From assembly GCA_029225225.1 (NCBI GenBank), contig JAQXWB010000071.1, forward strand, positions 1 to 54,849: DNA of 54,849 bases. The letters are read 5' to 3'. Shown in pieces: positions 9,357-18,011 of this stretch. The notes beneath the pieces were generated by a model. It was not told where the DNA came from, searched no databases, and worked only from the letters and a program-made list of their open reading frames with translations. Position 1 is the first letter of the stretch. Each line of letters begins with the position of its first letter. The stretch comes from Bacillota bacterium. Its GTDB lineage: Bacteria; Bacillota; Clostridia; Oscillospirales; Oscillospiraceae. A program made the translations under genes and the position numbers.

Positions 9357-9397
9357 TCAGAGGAATGTAAGCCGCGCGCGGCTCCATTTTCCTCTGA
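9357..9397 (-). promoter_or_regulatory. Strong stem-loop in the rpsZ-rpsH spacer
   Basis: The transcript of the minus strand can fold TCAGAGGAA...AGCCGC against GCGGCT...TTCCTCTGA, giving a near-perfect stem of about 18 bp round GCGC. A smaller hairpin (ACGGGTTCAGCCCGT) follows at 9327-9341. No run of U follows, so it is not a canonical terminator. I infer an RNA processing or translational-control element specific to this gap. Confidence 0.5.
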
Positions 9398-9470
9398 CTT
9401 CCGATGTCTGTTTTACATTGGAATCACACAGGATTGTGTGTTTTTCGCGGGCACGAAGCCCAAAATCAAA

Positions 9471-9656
9471 TTACCAGCTTGCCTTGCGAACGCCGGGGAT
9501 TTCGCCCTTGTACGCCAGCTCGCGGAAGCAGATACGGCAAACGCCGTAGTCACGCAGGTAAGCATGGGGTCTGCCGCAGATCTTGCAGCGGTTGTAGCGG
9601 CGGGTGGAGAACTTGTTTCCAGCCTGCTGCTTGAGAATCATAGCTTTTCTTGCCAT
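9471..9656 (-). CDS. rpsZ: 30S ribosomal protein S14, zinc form (type Z)
   Basis: This 61-residue protein has the Cys-x2-Cys ... Cys-x2-Cys zinc site ([10 protein letters not shown] and CRICFREL) of the short C+ form of S14. It ends with [10 protein letters not shown], the conserved tail. S14 joins the 30S head late in assembly. It lies between rplE and rpsH, its normal position. The ATG is preceded by GGAGG. Confidence 0.97.
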   Translation of the reverse strand: MARKAMILKQQAGNKFSTRRYNRCKICGRPHAYLRDYGVCRICFRELAYKGEIPGVRKASW

Positions 9657-9673
9657 TTCGTCTTCCTCCCAAA

Positions 9674-10213
9674 TTAAGCGTGGAACGGAGCGCCGACCAT
9701 GGTCAGCAGATCCTTGGCTTCCTCGTCGGTGTTCGCGGTGGTGCAGATGCAGATATCCATGCCGCGAATCTTATCGACCTTGTCATACTCGATTTCGGGG
9801 AAGATGAGCTGTTCCTTCAGGCCCATGGCATAGTTGCCGCGGCCGTCGAAGGCGTTGGGGTTGATGCCGCGGAAGTCGCGGACACGGGGCAGCGCCACAT
9901 TGAACAGACGGTCAATGAACTCCCACATCTTGTCGCCGCGCAGGGTGACCTTCACGCCGACGGTTTCGCCCTCACGAACCTTGAAGTTCGCGACAGACTT
10001 ACGGGCCTTGGTGGTGATGGGCTTCTGACCGGTGATGGCAGCGATGTCCTTGCAGATGGCTTCGATCTCCTTCGCGTTGTTCTTGCTCTCGCCGCAGCCG
10101 ACGTTCACAATGACCTTCGCGATCTGGGGAATCTGCATGACGCTCTTGTACTGATACTTCTTCATCAGAGCAGGAGCGATCTCAGCGGTATACTTTTCTT
10201 TCAGTCTTGCCAT
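9674..10213 (-). CDS. rplE: 50S ribosomal protein L5
   Basis: L5 binds 5S rRNA and contacts the P-site tRNA at the central protuberance. The start was set at the ATG giving [14 protein letters not shown], because TAAGGAGGAGG lies just upstream. The longer reading frame to 10249 would run into rplX. At 179 residues it matches the family. Signatures include [25 protein letters not shown] and [17 protein letters not shown]. Confidence 0.97.
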   Translation of the reverse strand: MARLKEKYTAEIAPALMKKYQYKSVMQIPQIAKVIVNVGCGESKNNAKEIEAICKDIAAITGQKPITTKARKSVANFKVREGETVGVKVTLRGDKMWEFIDRLFNVALPRVRDFRGINPNAFDGRGNYAMGLKEQLIFPEIEYDKVDKIRGMDICICTTANTDEEAKDLLTMVGAPFHA

Positions 10214-10230
10214 TTCTTCGTTCCTCCTCC

Positions 10231-10536
10231 TTAGATTTCCTTGCCGCACTTCTTGCAGACGCGAACCTTCTTGTCGCCGTCTACGTTGAAGCCGACGCGC
10301 ACGCCCTTCTTGCAGTTGGAGCAGTAGAGCTGCACCTTGTCCACACGAATGGGAATCTCGCGCTTGATGATGCCGGAGACATCGGTCTGCTTACGAGCCT
10401 TGACATGGCAGGTCGCAACATTGACACCCTCGACAATGACCTTGTTTTCCTTGGGCATGGCGGTAATGACCTTGCCCTTCTTGCCCTTGGACTTGCCGGA
10501 CAAGACGATAACGGTATCGTTTTTCTTAATGTTCAT
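10231..10536 (-). CDS. rplX: 50S ribosomal protein L24 with Cys4 zinc ribbon
   Basis: L24 is one of the first proteins to bind 23S rRNA in assembly. The N-terminal KOW motif ([21 protein letters not shown]) is clear. The C-terminal half has Cys-x2-Cys (YCSNCKKG) and a second pair (VCKKCGKEI), which should bind zinc. Many L24 proteins, including that of Bacillus subtilis, lack these cysteines. The length of 101 is normal. Confidence 0.96.
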   Translation of the reverse strand: MNIKKNDTVIVLSGKSKGKKGKVITAMPKENKVIVEGVNVATCHVKARKQTDVSGIIKREIPIRVDKVQLYCSNCKKGVRVGFNVDGDKKVRVCKKCGKEI

Positions 10537-10550
10537 TTCCGTTCCCCCTA

Positions 10551-10919
10551 TTAAATGACTTCCGGAGCGAGGGAGAGGATCTTCATGTATTCCTTGTCAC
10601 GAAGCTCTCTTGCCACCGGCCCAAAAATACGGGTGCCGCGGGGATTCTTGTCGTCCTTGATGAGAACGGCAGCGTTCTCGTCGAAACGGACATAGGTGCC
10701 GTCGGCGCGGCGGACGCCCTTCGCGGAGCGAACGATGACAGCGCGAACGACTTCGCCCTTCTTCACCGTGCCGCCGGGGGTAGCCTTGCGGACGGAAGCG
10801 ACGATCACATCGCCGATATTGCCGAACTTACGCTTGGAGCCGCCAAGTACACGGATGCACTTGATCTCCTTCGCGCCGGTGTTGTCGGCAACCTTCAGAA
10901 AAGTTTCCTGTTGGATCAT
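10551..10919 (-). CDS. rplN: 50S ribosomal protein L14
   Basis: L14 lies at the subunit interface, forming bridges to 16S rRNA. The 122-residue product has the L14 signature ([17 protein letters not shown]) near the start and [29 protein letters not shown] at the end, as in most bacteria. It is complete and located between rpsQ and rplX. Confidence 0.97.
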   Translation of the reverse strand: MIQQETFLKVADNTGAKEIKCIRVLGGSKRKFGNIGDVIVASVRKATPGGTVKKGEVVRAVIVRSAKGVRRADGTYVRFDENAAVLIKDDKNPRGTRIFGPVARELRDKEYMKILSLAPEVI

Positions 10920-10935
10920 TTAGTTGTCGACCTCC

Positions 10936-11199
10936 TTACTCAGCCTTCTTGATGATTTCCACGAGGCGCCATCTCTTGTCCTTTGACAGGGGGCGGCACT
11001 CCATGACCTTCACGGTATCGCCGACGCCGCACTCGTTGTTCTCGTCGTGCGCCTTCAGCTTGTAGGTTCTCTTCACGATCTTCTTATACAGCTTGTGCTG
11101 CACGCTGTCCTCAATTGCAACCACGATGGTCTTGTCCATCTTATCGGAGACGACCTGACCAACTCTGGTTTTGCGGAAAGCTCTTGTATTTTCACTCAT
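10936..11199 (-). CDS. rpsQ: 30S ribosomal protein S17
   Basis: S17 is an OB-fold primary 16S rRNA-binding protein needed early in 30S assembly. The 87-residue product has [20 protein letters not shown] and the S17 signature around [18 protein letters not shown]. It lies between rpmC and rplN. Confidence 0.97.
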   Translation of the reverse strand: MSENTRAFRKTRVGQVVSDKMDKTIVVAIEDSVQHKLYKKIVKRTYKLKAHDENNECGVGDTVKVMECRPLSKDKRWRLVEIIKKAE

Positions 11200-11213
11200 T
11201 TTCGCTTACCTCC

Positions 11214-11411
11214 TCAGATTGCGGTCTCTTTCTCACGAATAATAGTCTTGATGCGGGCAATATCCTTCTTCACAGCAGCGATTTTGACGGGGTTATCGAG
11301 CTGATTCGTTGCGTGCTGCATCCGCAGGAAAAACAGATCCTTCTTCAGTTCGGAAACCTTTGCTTCCAGATCAGCCACGGACATGGCTCTCAGTTCTTTA
11401 GCCTTCATCAT
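11214..11411 (-). CDS. rpmC: 50S ribosomal protein L29
   Basis: L29 is a small two-helix protein by the peptide exit tunnel and part of the docking site for trigger factor and SRP. The 65-residue product has the family features [27 protein letters not shown] and IKTIIREKE. It overlaps the rplP stop by one base, showing tight coupling. Confidence 0.96.
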   Translation of the reverse strand: MMKAKELRAMSVADLEAKVSELKKDLFFLRMQHATNQLDNPVKIAAVKKDIARIKTIIREKETAI

Positions 11412-11845
11412 TATTCACCACCATTCTCAGATACTGCATCTTCGCGGGCGATGATCTTGGTCTTGATGGGCAGCTTATGCTGCGCAAGGCGGAGTGCCTC
11501 GCGGGCGTCCTCTTCGGAAACGCCGCCGATCTCGAACATGACCTTCTGCGCCTTCACGACAGCAACCCAGTATTCGGGAGCGCCCTTACCGGAGCCCATA
11601 CGGACGCCGAGAGCCTTCTTGGAAACAGGCTTGTCGGGGAAGATTTTGATCCAAACCTGACCGCTACGCTTGGTGTAACGGGTCATAGCGATACGAGCCG
11701 CCTCGATTTGGTTGCCGGTGATCCAGCCGGGCTCAACGGCCTGAATGCCGAATTCGCCGTAGGATACCTTATTGCCGCGAGAAGCGACGCCCTTCATACG
11801 GCCGCGCTGTACTCGACGGAACTTTGTTCTCTTGGGCATTAACAT
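11411..11845 (-). CDS. rplP: 50S ribosomal protein L16
   Basis: L16 organises the A-site region of the 50S subunit. The start [19 protein letters not shown] matches the family (other Firmicutes begin MLLPKR), so the first ATG is kept. Further signatures are [21 protein letters not shown] and [17 protein letters not shown]. The 144-residue length is normal. It overlaps the rpsC stop by one base. Confidence 0.97.
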   Translation of the reverse strand: MLMPKRTKFRRVQRGRMKGVASRGNKVSYGEFGIQAVEPGWITGNQIEAARIAMTRYTKRSGQVWIKIFPDKPVSKKALGVRMGSGKGAPEYWVAVVKAQKVMFEIGGVSEEDAREALRLAQHKLPIKTKIIAREDAVSENGGE

Positions 11846-12630
11846 TAGCGGTTGCCTCCTTCCCTGCGATCGTCACGACGACGCTCGCCATTGAAAGGTC
11901 TGCCGGAGCCACGGCGGTCGCCACCGCGACGGTCGTCACGACGACGGTCGTTGTTGCGGCGCTCACGGCGCGGAGCCTCGGGTGCCGACTGACGCAGCGT
12001 GGAGTTCAGGACTTCGCCCTTGTAGATCCAAACCTTGCAGCCGATCTTGCCATAAGTGGTGTTCGCTTCCGCGAAGCCGTACTCGATGTCCGCACGGAGG
12101 GTCTGCAGAGGAATGGTGCCCTCGTGATAGGACTCGCTGCGGGCGATTTCCGCACCGCCCAGACGGCCGCCGCAGGAGCACTTGATGCCCTTCGCGCCCA
12201 GACGGGTCGCTCTCTGCATCGCCTGCTTCATGGCACGACGGAAGGAAATTCTCTTTTCGAGCTGCGCAGCGATGTTCTCAGCGACAAGCTGTGCGTTGAG
12301 GTCGGGGCTGCGGATCTCGATGATGTTCAGAGCGACGCTCTTGCCGAGCTTCTGCTCCAGCTCCAGACGGAGCTTCTCAATCTCCTGACCGCCCTTGCCG
12401 ATGACGACGCCGGGACGGGAGCAGTGCAGATTGATCTTAACGCGGGCATTGCTGCGCTCGATCTCGATTTTGGCAATACCGGCGGAATAAAGTCTCTTCT
12501 TGAGATCCTTACGGATGTTATAGTCCTCAACGATCAGGTCGCCGACCTTGTCGTTGCGGGCATACCAGCGGGAATCCCAGTCCTTGATTACGCCAACGCG
12601 CAAACCATGAGGATTAACTTTCTGTCCCAT
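11845..12630 (-). CDS. rpsC: 30S ribosomal protein S3 with Arg/Asp/Gly-rich tail
   Basis: S3 lines the mRNA entry pore and has helicase-like activity. It starts [20 protein letters not shown]. The KH domain carries [17 protein letters not shown] at about residues 70-90. The C-terminal domain has [23 protein letters not shown]. The product is 261 residues, about 40 longer than the Bacillus protein. The excess is a low-complexity tail from about residue 217 made mostly of Arg, Asp and Gly. Such basic tails occur in many clostridial S3 proteins. Confidence 0.96.
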   Translation of the reverse strand: MGQKVNPHGLRVGVIKDWDSRWYARNDKVGDLIVEDYNIRKDLKKRLYSAGIAKIEIERSNARVKINLHCSRPGVVIGKGGQEIEKLRLELEQKLGKSVALNIIEIRSPDLNAQLVAENIAAQLEKRISFRRAMKQAMQRATRLGAKGIKCSCGGRLGGAEIARSESYHEGTIPLQTLRADIEYGFAEANTTYGKIGCKVWIYKGEVLNSTLRQSAPEAPRRERRNNDRRRDDRRGGDRRGSGRPFNGERRRDDRREGGNR

Positions 12631-12640
12631 AGTAACCTCC

Positions 12641-12976
12641 TTATGCCTTCTCGCTCACACCGATGGTGAGGTGTGTCGTTCTCTTGAGGATGCGATTGTA
12701 TCTGCCCTTGGCTCTCGGTCTACCGCGCTTGAGCGTGGGACCGGGGTTGGCAACTGCGGTCGAAACATACAGCTTGTCAACATCCATGCCGTGGTTGTTC
12801 TCGGCATTTGCGATCGCACTCTTGAGGAGCTTGAGCATGGGCTCAGAGGCTGCCTTCGGGGTCTGCATGATATAAGCGCAGGCGGTCTTGGCGTCCTTGC
12901 CGCGAATGAGGTCGCAGAGGATCTTGACCTTGCGCGGAGAAATGCGCAGGTATTTCAGATGTGCTTTTGCTTCCAT
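12641..12976 (-). CDS. rplV: 50S ribosomal protein L22
   Basis: L22 reaches into the peptide exit tunnel with a beta hairpin that can be altered in macrolide resistance. The 111-residue product has [20 protein letters not shown] at the start and the tip signature [18 protein letters not shown]. It shows no insertions. It lies between rpsS and rpsC. Confidence 0.97.
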   Translation of the reverse strand: MEAKAHLKYLRISPRKVKILCDLIRGKDAKTACAYIMQTPKAASEPMLKLLKSAIANAENNHGMDVDKLYVSTAVANPGPTLKRGRPRAKGRYNRILKRTTHLTIGVSEKA

Positions 12977-12988
12977 GTTTCTTCCCCC

Positions 12989-13267
12989 TTACTTAGAATT
13001 GGAGGTCTTGGAGCCGGAGTGACCGCGGAACGTTCTGGTGGGAACGAACTCGCCCAGCTTATGACCAACCATGTCCTCTGTCACATAGACGGGAACGTGC
13101 TTGCGGCCGTCATGGACAGCGATTGTGTGACCGACGAAGGAGGGGAAAATGGTCGAAGATCTGGACCAGGTCTTCAGCACTTTCTTCTCACCGGTTTTGT
13201 TGAGCTCTTCAACGCGCTTATACAGCTCAGGAGCAACAAACGGGCCTTTCTTAATGCTTCTGCTCAT
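12989..13267 (-). CDS. rpsS: 30S ribosomal protein S19
   Basis: S19 pairs with S13 in the 30S head. The 92-residue protein starts [18 protein letters not shown] and has [21 protein letters not shown] and [15 protein letters not shown], the family signatures. It is complete and in the standard rplB-rpsS-rplV order. Confidence 0.97.
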   Translation of the reverse strand: MSRSIKKGPFVAPELYKRVEELNKTGEKKVLKTWSRSSTIFPSFVGHTIAVHDGRKHVPVYVTEDMVGHKLGEFVPTRTFRGHSGSKTSNSK

Positions 13268-13281
13268 TATTCATTTCCTCC

Positions 13282-14118
13282 TTACTTACTGTTTCTGCGC
13301 TTGATGATGAACTTATTGGTCGGGTTCTTGGTCTTGCGGGTCTTGTAACCCATCGCAGGCTTGCCCCACGGAGTGACAGGACCGGGACGACCGACAGGAG
13401 CGCGGCCTTCGCCGCCGCCGTGCGGGTGATCGTTCGGGTTCATGACCGAGCCGCGGACGGTCGGGCGGATACCCATGTGACGGGTACGGCCGGCCTTACC
13501 GATGTGGATGTTGCCGTGGTCGATGTTGCCGACCTGACCGATGCAGGCGGTGCAGTTCATACGGACATAGCGGACCTCGCCGGAGGGCAGACGCACCTGC
13601 GCGAGGGTGTCTTCCTTCGCCAGCAGCTGTGCAGCGACGCCGGCGGAACGAACGAGCTGCGCGCCGGAGCCGGGCTGAAGCTCGATGTTGTGGATGACGG
13701 TACCAACGGGGATGTTGGCAATGGGCAGGCAGTTGCCGGGCTTAATGTCGGCAGCCGCAGAGGAAAGAACGGTGTCGCCAACGTTCAGACCGACCGGAGC
13801 GAGGATGTAGCGAAGCTCGCCGTCCTCATACTTGACCAGTGCGATAAACGCGCTGCGGTTGGGGTCATACTCGAGGCGCTGCACGACGGCGGGCATATCC
13901 AGCTTGTCGCGCTTGAAGTCGATGATGCGGTACTTGCGCTTATTGCCGCCGCCGCGATGACGGACGGTGATTCTGCCGTAGCTGTTGCGACCGGAATTCT
14001 TCTTCAGGGTCTCAACCAGGCTACGCTCGGGCTTTGCCTTCTTATCTACACCCTCGAAGGCGGACACGGTCATGCCGCGGCGCGCGGGGGTATAAGGCTT
14101 ATAGGTTTTAATCGCCAT
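13282..14118 (-). CDS. rplB: 50S ribosomal protein L2
   Basis: L2 is needed for subunit association and peptidyl transferase activity. The 278-residue product has [21 protein letters not shown] at the start and the signature [18 protein letters not shown] at about residues 223-240, including the conserved histidines. It is the longest ribosomal protein here and has the normal length. Confidence 0.98.
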   Translation of the reverse strand: MAIKTYKPYTPARRGMTVSAFEGVDKKAKPERSLVETLKKNSGRNSYGRITVRHRGGGNKRKYRIIDFKRDKLDMPAVVQRLEYDPNRSAFIALVKYEDGELRYILAPVGLNVGDTVLSSAAADIKPGNCLPIANIPVGTVIHNIELQPGSGAQLVRSAGVAAQLLAKEDTLAQVRLPSGEVRYVRMNCTACIGQVGNIDHGNIHIGKAGRTRHMGIRPTVRGSVMNPNDHPHGGGEGRAPVGRPGPVTPWGKPAMGYKTRKTKNPTNKFIIKRRNSK

Positions 14119-14148
14119 TTTGCGTTACACTCCTTATATTGAGATGGA

Positions 14149-14445
14149 TTAGACCATACCCTCGAAGAATTCGATGGCCTTGGAATCGGCAGTCAGCTTT
14201 ACGACAGCCTTCTTGTACGACGCGGTGCGGCCTTCGGGGTATCTGCCCTGACGCTTTGCCTTGCCGTCCATGTTGATGGTGGTGACCTTTTCGACCTTCA
14301 CGCCGAAGATTTCGGAAACGGCCTTCTTGATCTCAGTCTTGTTGGCATCCTTGGCAACCATGAAGACGTACTTCTTCAGATCGGTTGCTTCCATGGACTG
14401 TTCGGTGATGACCGGACGGATGATGATATCGTATGCAGTCTTCAT
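14149..14445 (-). CDS. rplW: 50S ribosomal protein L23
   Basis: L23 borders the exit tunnel and is the main docking site for trigger factor, SRP and SecA. The 98-residue product starts [17 protein letters not shown], has [20 protein letters not shown] and the C-terminal strand. It overlaps the rplD stop by four bases (ATGA). Confidence 0.97.
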   Translation of the reverse strand: MKTAYDIIIRPVITEQSMEATDLKKYVFMVAKDANKTEIKKAVSEIFGVKVEKVTTINMDGKAKRQGRYPEGRTASYKKAVVKLTADSKAIEFFEGMV

Positions 14446-15065
14446 GCGAACACCTCCTCAATCTTCGCAAGGGCAGCCTTGTCAAGCACGAGCTTCTTCG
14501 CGTTGAGGACGTCGTAGACATTGACGAGGTTTGCAAAAGTGGTCTGGACGCCGGGGATGTTGCGCGCGGAGAGGACGACATTCTCGTTGACCTCAGCGGT
14601 AACAACCAGAGCCTTGCAATCAGCGTTGACCGCGCTCAGGAAACCGGCGAACTTCTTGGTCTTGATCTCGTCCATCTTGATCTCGTCGATGACGACGATA
14701 TCGGAGGACGCGGCCTTTGCACTCAGGACGGACTTCAGAGCCAGACGGCGAACCTTCTTGTTCAGCGTGTAGCTGTAGTCACGGGGCTTCGGTGCGAAGA
14801 CGACGCCGCCGTGCGTCCACTGCGGAGCGCGGGTGCTGCCCTGACGGGCGTGGCCGGTACCCTTCTGGCGCCACGGCTTCTTGCCGCCGCCGGAGACCTC
14901 TGCGCGGGTCAGAGCGGACTGTGTGCCCTGACGGCAGTTGGCCAGATGATTCTTGACAACATCATGAACAACGGATTCGTTGGGCTCGATGCCGAAGACA
15001 GCCTCGGAAAGTTCAACCTCGCCAACCTGCTTGCCGTTCATGTCATAAACATTTGTTTTCAGCAT
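14442..15065 (-). CDS. rplD: 50S ribosomal protein L4
   Basis: L4 binds 23S rRNA with a long tunnel-lining loop. In E. coli it also represses the S10 operon by acting on the leader. The 207-residue protein has the loop signature [21 protein letters not shown] and the [14 protein letters not shown] segment. Whether the leader of this cluster responds to L4 cannot be told from sequence alone. Confidence 0.97.
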   Translation of the reverse strand: MLKTNVYDMNGKQVGEVELSEAVFGIEPNESVVHDVVKNHLANCRQGTQSALTRAEVSGGGKKPWRQKGTGHARQGSTRAPQWTHGGVVFAPKPRDYSYTLNKKVRRLALKSVLSAKAASSDIVVIDEIKMDEIKTKKFAGFLSAVNADCKALVVTAEVNENVVLSARNIPGVQTTFANLVNVYDVLNAKKLVLDKAALAKIEEVFA

Positions 15066-15083
15066 AAGTTAACTCTCCTTTCC

Positions 15084-15803
15084 TTAGCCTCTCGCGGAAG
15101 CCTTCTGCGGGTTACGACCGGAAGCCTTCTGCGGGTTCTTGCTGATGGCAGTCGCGCCGGTATGGACCTTAATGGTCTTGACGGTGCTCTTGACATAGAC
15201 GAGTCCGCCCTTCGGGCCGGGGACGGCGCCGCGAACGACGAGCATGTTAAGATCGGCATCGACCTTCACAACGCTCAGGTTCTGCACGGTGACCTGCTCA
15301 ACGCCCATGTGGCCGGGCATTCCCTTGCCCTTGAAGATACGGGACGGAGTGGAGGAAGAGCCCATGGAGCCGGAGTGACGATGAACGGGGCCGCCGCCGT
15401 GGGACATCTTCTGAATGTGGTTGCCGTGACGCTTGACCGCACCGGCGAAACCGTGGCCCTTGGAGGTGCCGGTAACGTCGATATGGTCGCCTGCGGCGAA
15501 CACATCAGCCTTGATCTCAGCGCCGACTTCGAGGTCAGCCGCGTTGTCAAGCTTGAATTCCTTGAGGTACTTCTTGGCGGAAACGCCCGCCTTCTTCAGA
15601 TGACCGAGTTCCTGCTTGGACAGCTTCTTCTCAGCGACGTCGCCGAAGGCAAGCTGCACGGAAACATAGCCATCGTTCTCGATTGTCTTCTTCTGAGAGA
15701 CGACACAGGGGCCTGCCTCGATAACGGTGACAGGAATCACATGTCCGTCTTCATCGAAGATTTGGGTCATGCCCACTTTCTTGCCGATGATTGCTTTCTG
15801 CAT
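15084..15803 (-). CDS. rplC: 50S ribosomal protein L3 with duplicated C-terminal tail
   Basis: L3 is an early-assembling protein whose loop approaches the peptidyl transferase centre. It starts [20 protein letters not shown] and has the family signature [20 protein letters not shown]. At 239 residues it is about 25-30 longer than average. The last residues read [16 protein letters not shown], produced by a 24-bp tandem duplication beginning at 15096. The tail is outside the conserved fold. Confidence 0.96.
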   Translation of the reverse strand: MQKAIIGKKVGMTQIFDEDGHVIPVTVIEAGPCVVSQKKTIENDGYVSVQLAFGDVAEKKLSKQELGHLKKAGVSAKKYLKEFKLDNAADLEVGAEIKADVFAAGDHIDVTGTSKGHGFAGAVKRHGNHIQKMSHGGGPVHRHSGSMGSSSTPSRIFKGKGMPGHMGVEQVTVQNLSVVKVDADLNMLVVRGAVPGPKGGLVYVKSTVKTIKVHTGATAISKNPQKASGRNPQKASARG

Positions 15804-15938
15804 GTTTTTTACTCCTTAATTTTAGGTTATTGGTTGGCAAACTTGACCATTGGGCAGCCATTGGTTTACCAACTTGACCCGGGACCGCTCGGCAGCGGTC
15901 GAGGGGATGCGGGGAAATGCTGCAATATTTATAATGTA
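15804..15938 (-). promoter_or_regulatory. Structured rpsJ-rplC spacer
   Basis: This 135-nt spacer is long for the cluster. In the transcript GACCGCT-GCCG-AGCGGTC (15883-15900) forms a perfect 7-bp hairpin. Downstream come two copies of GGTCAAGTT, each next to a TTGGT/CCAA inverted repeat (15835-15880). No sigma-A promoter or U-run was seen. I infer a translational or processing element for rplC. Confidence 0.4.
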
Positions 15939-16247
15939 TTACAGCTTTATCTCAATCTCGACACCGGCGGGAAGGTCGAGGCCCTGCAGAGCTTCGATGC
16001 ACTTCGCGTTGGGGTTGAGGATATCGATCAATCTCTTGTGGGTTCTGCGCTCAAACTGCTCACGGGAATCCTTATACTTGTGAACAGCGCGAAGGATGGT
16101 GACGACTTCCTTCTTCGTGGGAAGAGGGATGGGGCCGGATACGGTAGCGCCGTTGCGCTTTGCGGACTCAACGATCTTCTCCGCGGTGGAGTCGATGAGC
16201 TGATGATCATAAGCCTTGAGGCGAATTCTGATCATGGTGTTTGCCAT
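15939..16247 (-). CDS. rpsJ: 30S ribosomal protein S10
   Basis: S10 is a head protein of the 30S subunit and doubles as the antitermination factor NusE. The 102-residue product starts [19 protein letters not shown] and has the signature [35 protein letters not shown]. It is the first gene of the cluster. tuf, fusA, rpsG and rpsL are not present upstream in this window. The ATG has an AAGGAGG ribosome binding site. Confidence 0.97.
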   Translation of the reverse strand: MANTMIRIRLKAYDHQLIDSTAEKIVESAKRNGATVSGPIPLPTKKEVVTILRAVHKYKDSREQFERRTHKRLIDILNPNAKCIEALQGLDLPAGVEIEIKL

Positions 16248-16530
16248 AGTTGTTGTTTCCTCCTTGAATCAACGTACTCAGTTTTTTTCGTTGTCTCGCT
16301 GGGTACGGTCGAGGCAGTTTTTGGTATACGCTTAACCGTGCGTATCACTCCGCGCACATGAAAAACGGCCGACTTGTGCCGACCGCGCAGTTCATATCGC
16401 GGCGATATACGCCACGCACACGAAATGCCTCAGCCGCCCGATGACCGGACATACTCCGCAGAAGTTACCGCCTTACGGCGCAATCTCCTGCATCATCGCA
16501 GTTGCACGCGCAGATTACCCCCACACGCGC
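16248..16530 (-). promoter_or_regulatory. Long 5' leader of the ribosomal protein cluster
   Basis: About 280 nt separate the deduced transcription start from rpsJ. The leader contains several GC-rich inverted repeats, for example CGCCGTAAGGCG near 16470-16481. It also has a segment GTCGGC-ACAA-GTCGGCCG followed by TTTTT at about 16363-16385. A 35-codon ORF starts near 16454 but its GGAG is only one base from the ATG, so I do not call it. An autoregulatory leader is likely by analogy with S10 operons elsewhere. Confidence 0.45.
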
Positions 16531-16536
16531 TCCCAT

Positions 16537-16565
16537 ATTGTAATACACGCGCCCGTGAATGTCAA
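16537..16565 (-). promoter_or_regulatory. Sigma-A promoter of the S10-spc-alpha cluster
   Basis: On the minus strand a perfect TTGACA (16560-16565) is followed after exactly 17 bases by TACAAT (16537-16542). The spacing and hexamers are near consensus, which fits a strongly expressed ribosomal operon. Confidence 0.85.
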
Positions 16566-16620
16566 GCCCTTTTTTGTGATTTTTCATAAATTTTTTCAAG
16601 AAACTTTGTGAGAAACGGAG

Positions 16621-16650
16621 AAAAAGCAGGGAGCACATGCATCCCTGCTT
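16621..16650 (-). terminator. Terminator of the restriction-endonuclease gene
   Basis: On the minus strand AGCAGGGA and TCCCTGCT form a perfect 8-bp stem followed by TTTTT. It lies 56 bases beyond the endonuclease stop. Confidence 0.8.
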
Positions 16651-16705
16651 ATGCCGAATATTTTATCTTATTGACTTCGGTCAGTCGAGTCGTAGATATA
16701 CACTG

Positions 16706-17521
16706 TTACGGGGTTTCTGTCGCCCTTTCTCGCGGCCCCAAGAACTTATCACCATTCAAATGAATCATATGATCAGGCATATCAGCGATCCAAGCCTCTG
16801 TTTCCCATGCCAATGACTCGGAAAACTTCTTAAATGTCTTAAAGTCAAGAAAAGCCGTAACATAGATTTTACCGGCTGACACTTCTGCGGTCATTTCTTC
16901 AATTTCTCTAATTCTTTTAGGCTCCATCGGTCCGACAGAAGTAACGGATTCAATAAAATACAGCCAGTTCTTTTCATTCGAATATAGAACGACATCAGGC
17001 ATCTTATCGTGAAGTGTAATTGTAAATCCCAATTCCTGTAATTTTACCACATTCTTCACCAAGTCTTTTTCAGTTGTATCTCCAACATATAGGCACTCTG
17101 AATTTGGTGCAAATCGAGGAGCAAATTCTTCAATAATTGCCTTTTGCAGTTCATTATGCTTTCCATGTGAAAAAGTAAAATCTTCGCCATTGATCCGAAC
17201 CGGCATCTTCCTCATTGAACGCTTAGAGGCATACAAGTTAACCAGTGTTTCGTGGACAGCCAAGAACCTCTCCTTTTCTGCTTCCCATTGTTGCGTGCCA
17301 TAGCTATGGATTACTGAAAGCATTTCGTCCGTCAAACGATAGCGATAATTAGGACTATTTGTTACTTTCCCATTATCCTCAATAAACGCAGCGTTTCTAA
17401 AGTGATGCATGGCCTGCTTACGAAAGGTTTCTCGGCTGTTCTCGGCATATCTAACACCGTAATGTGCTTTAATATAGGAAATTACATCATGGATAAGCCA
17501 AAATTCAGCATCACCGTTCAA
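16706..17521 (-). pseudogene. Orphan, N-terminally truncated BsuBI/PstI-type restriction endonuclease
   Basis: The 271-residue reading frame matches type II endonucleases of the PstI/BsuBI family, which cleave CTGCAG. The N-terminal HTH-like domain is present from ISYIKAHYGVRYAENSRETF onward. The catalytic region has HDKMPDVVLYS and NWLYFIESVTSVGP, and the end has WETEAWIADMPDHMIHLNGDKFLGP. R.PstI is about 326 residues, so roughly 45-50 N-terminal residues are missing. A TAG codon directly precedes the only early start (TTG). Upstream in that frame is just a 10-codon stretch from an ATG. No CTGCAG methyltransferase gene is near. I infer a decayed gene, although the nuclease core is uninterrupted and a promoter and terminator remain. 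Confidence 0.8.
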
Positions 17522-17593
17522 CTATAATGAGAAATGATTGCAAATCTTTCTCATAAGCAGTCGCTATGTCGAGAACTTATTTAGACTGATTGT

Positions 17594-17622
17594 ATTATAG
17601 CGTATTTCAGGCAAGAATTCAA
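17594..17622 (-). promoter_or_regulatory. Sigma-A promoter upstream of the endonuclease remnant
   Basis: TTGAAT (17617-17622) and TATAAT (17594-17599) are separated by 17 bases on the minus strand. The deduced start is about 65 bases upstream of the TTG codon, so the remnant may still be transcribed. Confidence 0.65.
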
Positions 17623-17710
17623 GTTATACTCACATTTCACGAGATAAACAACGCCAAAGGTAAGCAAGACAGCTCTGCCGTTTCGCAGATGGCAGAGACA
17701 TATCTCCGTT

Positions 17711-17908
17711 CTAACTTCTGTTCGTATTCATTTGCTTTTCTAAATGGGCAGGATATTCTGACTGCGAAATATACATCTCCTCGGTTTTTCGCAGAGGCGT
17801 TTCTAATTCGATTCTCGCTTTTAGGTTCTCCGTGCTATTTGGAAGAATATCTATTGCCTCGGAAGCAGCAGTGCATAGGATCGCATACATTTTTTTGTAA
17901 TCTATCAT
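17711..17908 (-). CDS. Small hypothetical protein, mobile-element type
   Basis: The 65-residue product begins MIDYKKMYAILCTAASEAID and has the later segment KTEEMYISQ. Short proteins of this pattern (a D-Y-x-x-M-Y start and a helical E-E-x-Y-I end) are common in clostridial prophages and conjugative elements, but I know no function. The chosen ATG has GGAGGAG seven bases upstream. The frame's earlier in-frame start lacks this. It is divergent from the XRE gene, with a palindromic operator candidate between them. Confidence 0.6.
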   Translation of the reverse strand: MIDYKKMYAILCTAASEAIDILPNSTENLKARIELETPLRKTEEMYISQSEYPAHLEKQMNTNRS

Positions 17909-17925
17909 AGTGTTCTCCTCCTTGT

Positions 17926-17941
17926 GGACTAATATTAGTCC
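17926..17941. promoter_or_regulatory. Perfect 16-bp palindrome, likely operator
   Basis: GGACTAATATTAGTCC is fully self-complementary. It lies between two divergent genes and covers the deduced transcription start of the minus-strand small gene, a place where a dimeric XRE repressor would act. Confidence 0.6.
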
Positions 17942-17947
17942 CATTCT

Positions 17948-17977
17948 ATCATAATAACCTCATAAAATAAAGAGCAA
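17948..17977 (-). promoter_or_regulatory. Candidate promoter of the small minus-strand gene
   Basis: TTGCTC (17972-17977) and TATGAT (17948-17953) lie 18 bases apart on the minus strand. The palindrome at 17926-17941 starts about seven bases past the -10 hexamer. Confidence 0.45.
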
Positions 17978-18011
17978 TTGGACGGATTTGAGTTCTTTTT
18001 TTGAGGTGTTT

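Noticed and set aside
14433-16361. 642-codon plus-strand ORF opposite rplD, rplC and rpsJ
   Set aside because: It spans three real genes and their spacers in antisense, with biased shadow composition.
16350-16460. 35-codon leader ORF ahead of rpsJ
   Set aside because: Its only GGAG is one base from the ATG, too close to work, and the peptide has no recognisable pattern.
17590-17910. 106-codon plus-strand ORF in the AT-richer island
   Set aside because: It is antisense to the better-supported small gene at 17711-17908, which has a strong ribosome binding site. No family was recognised.
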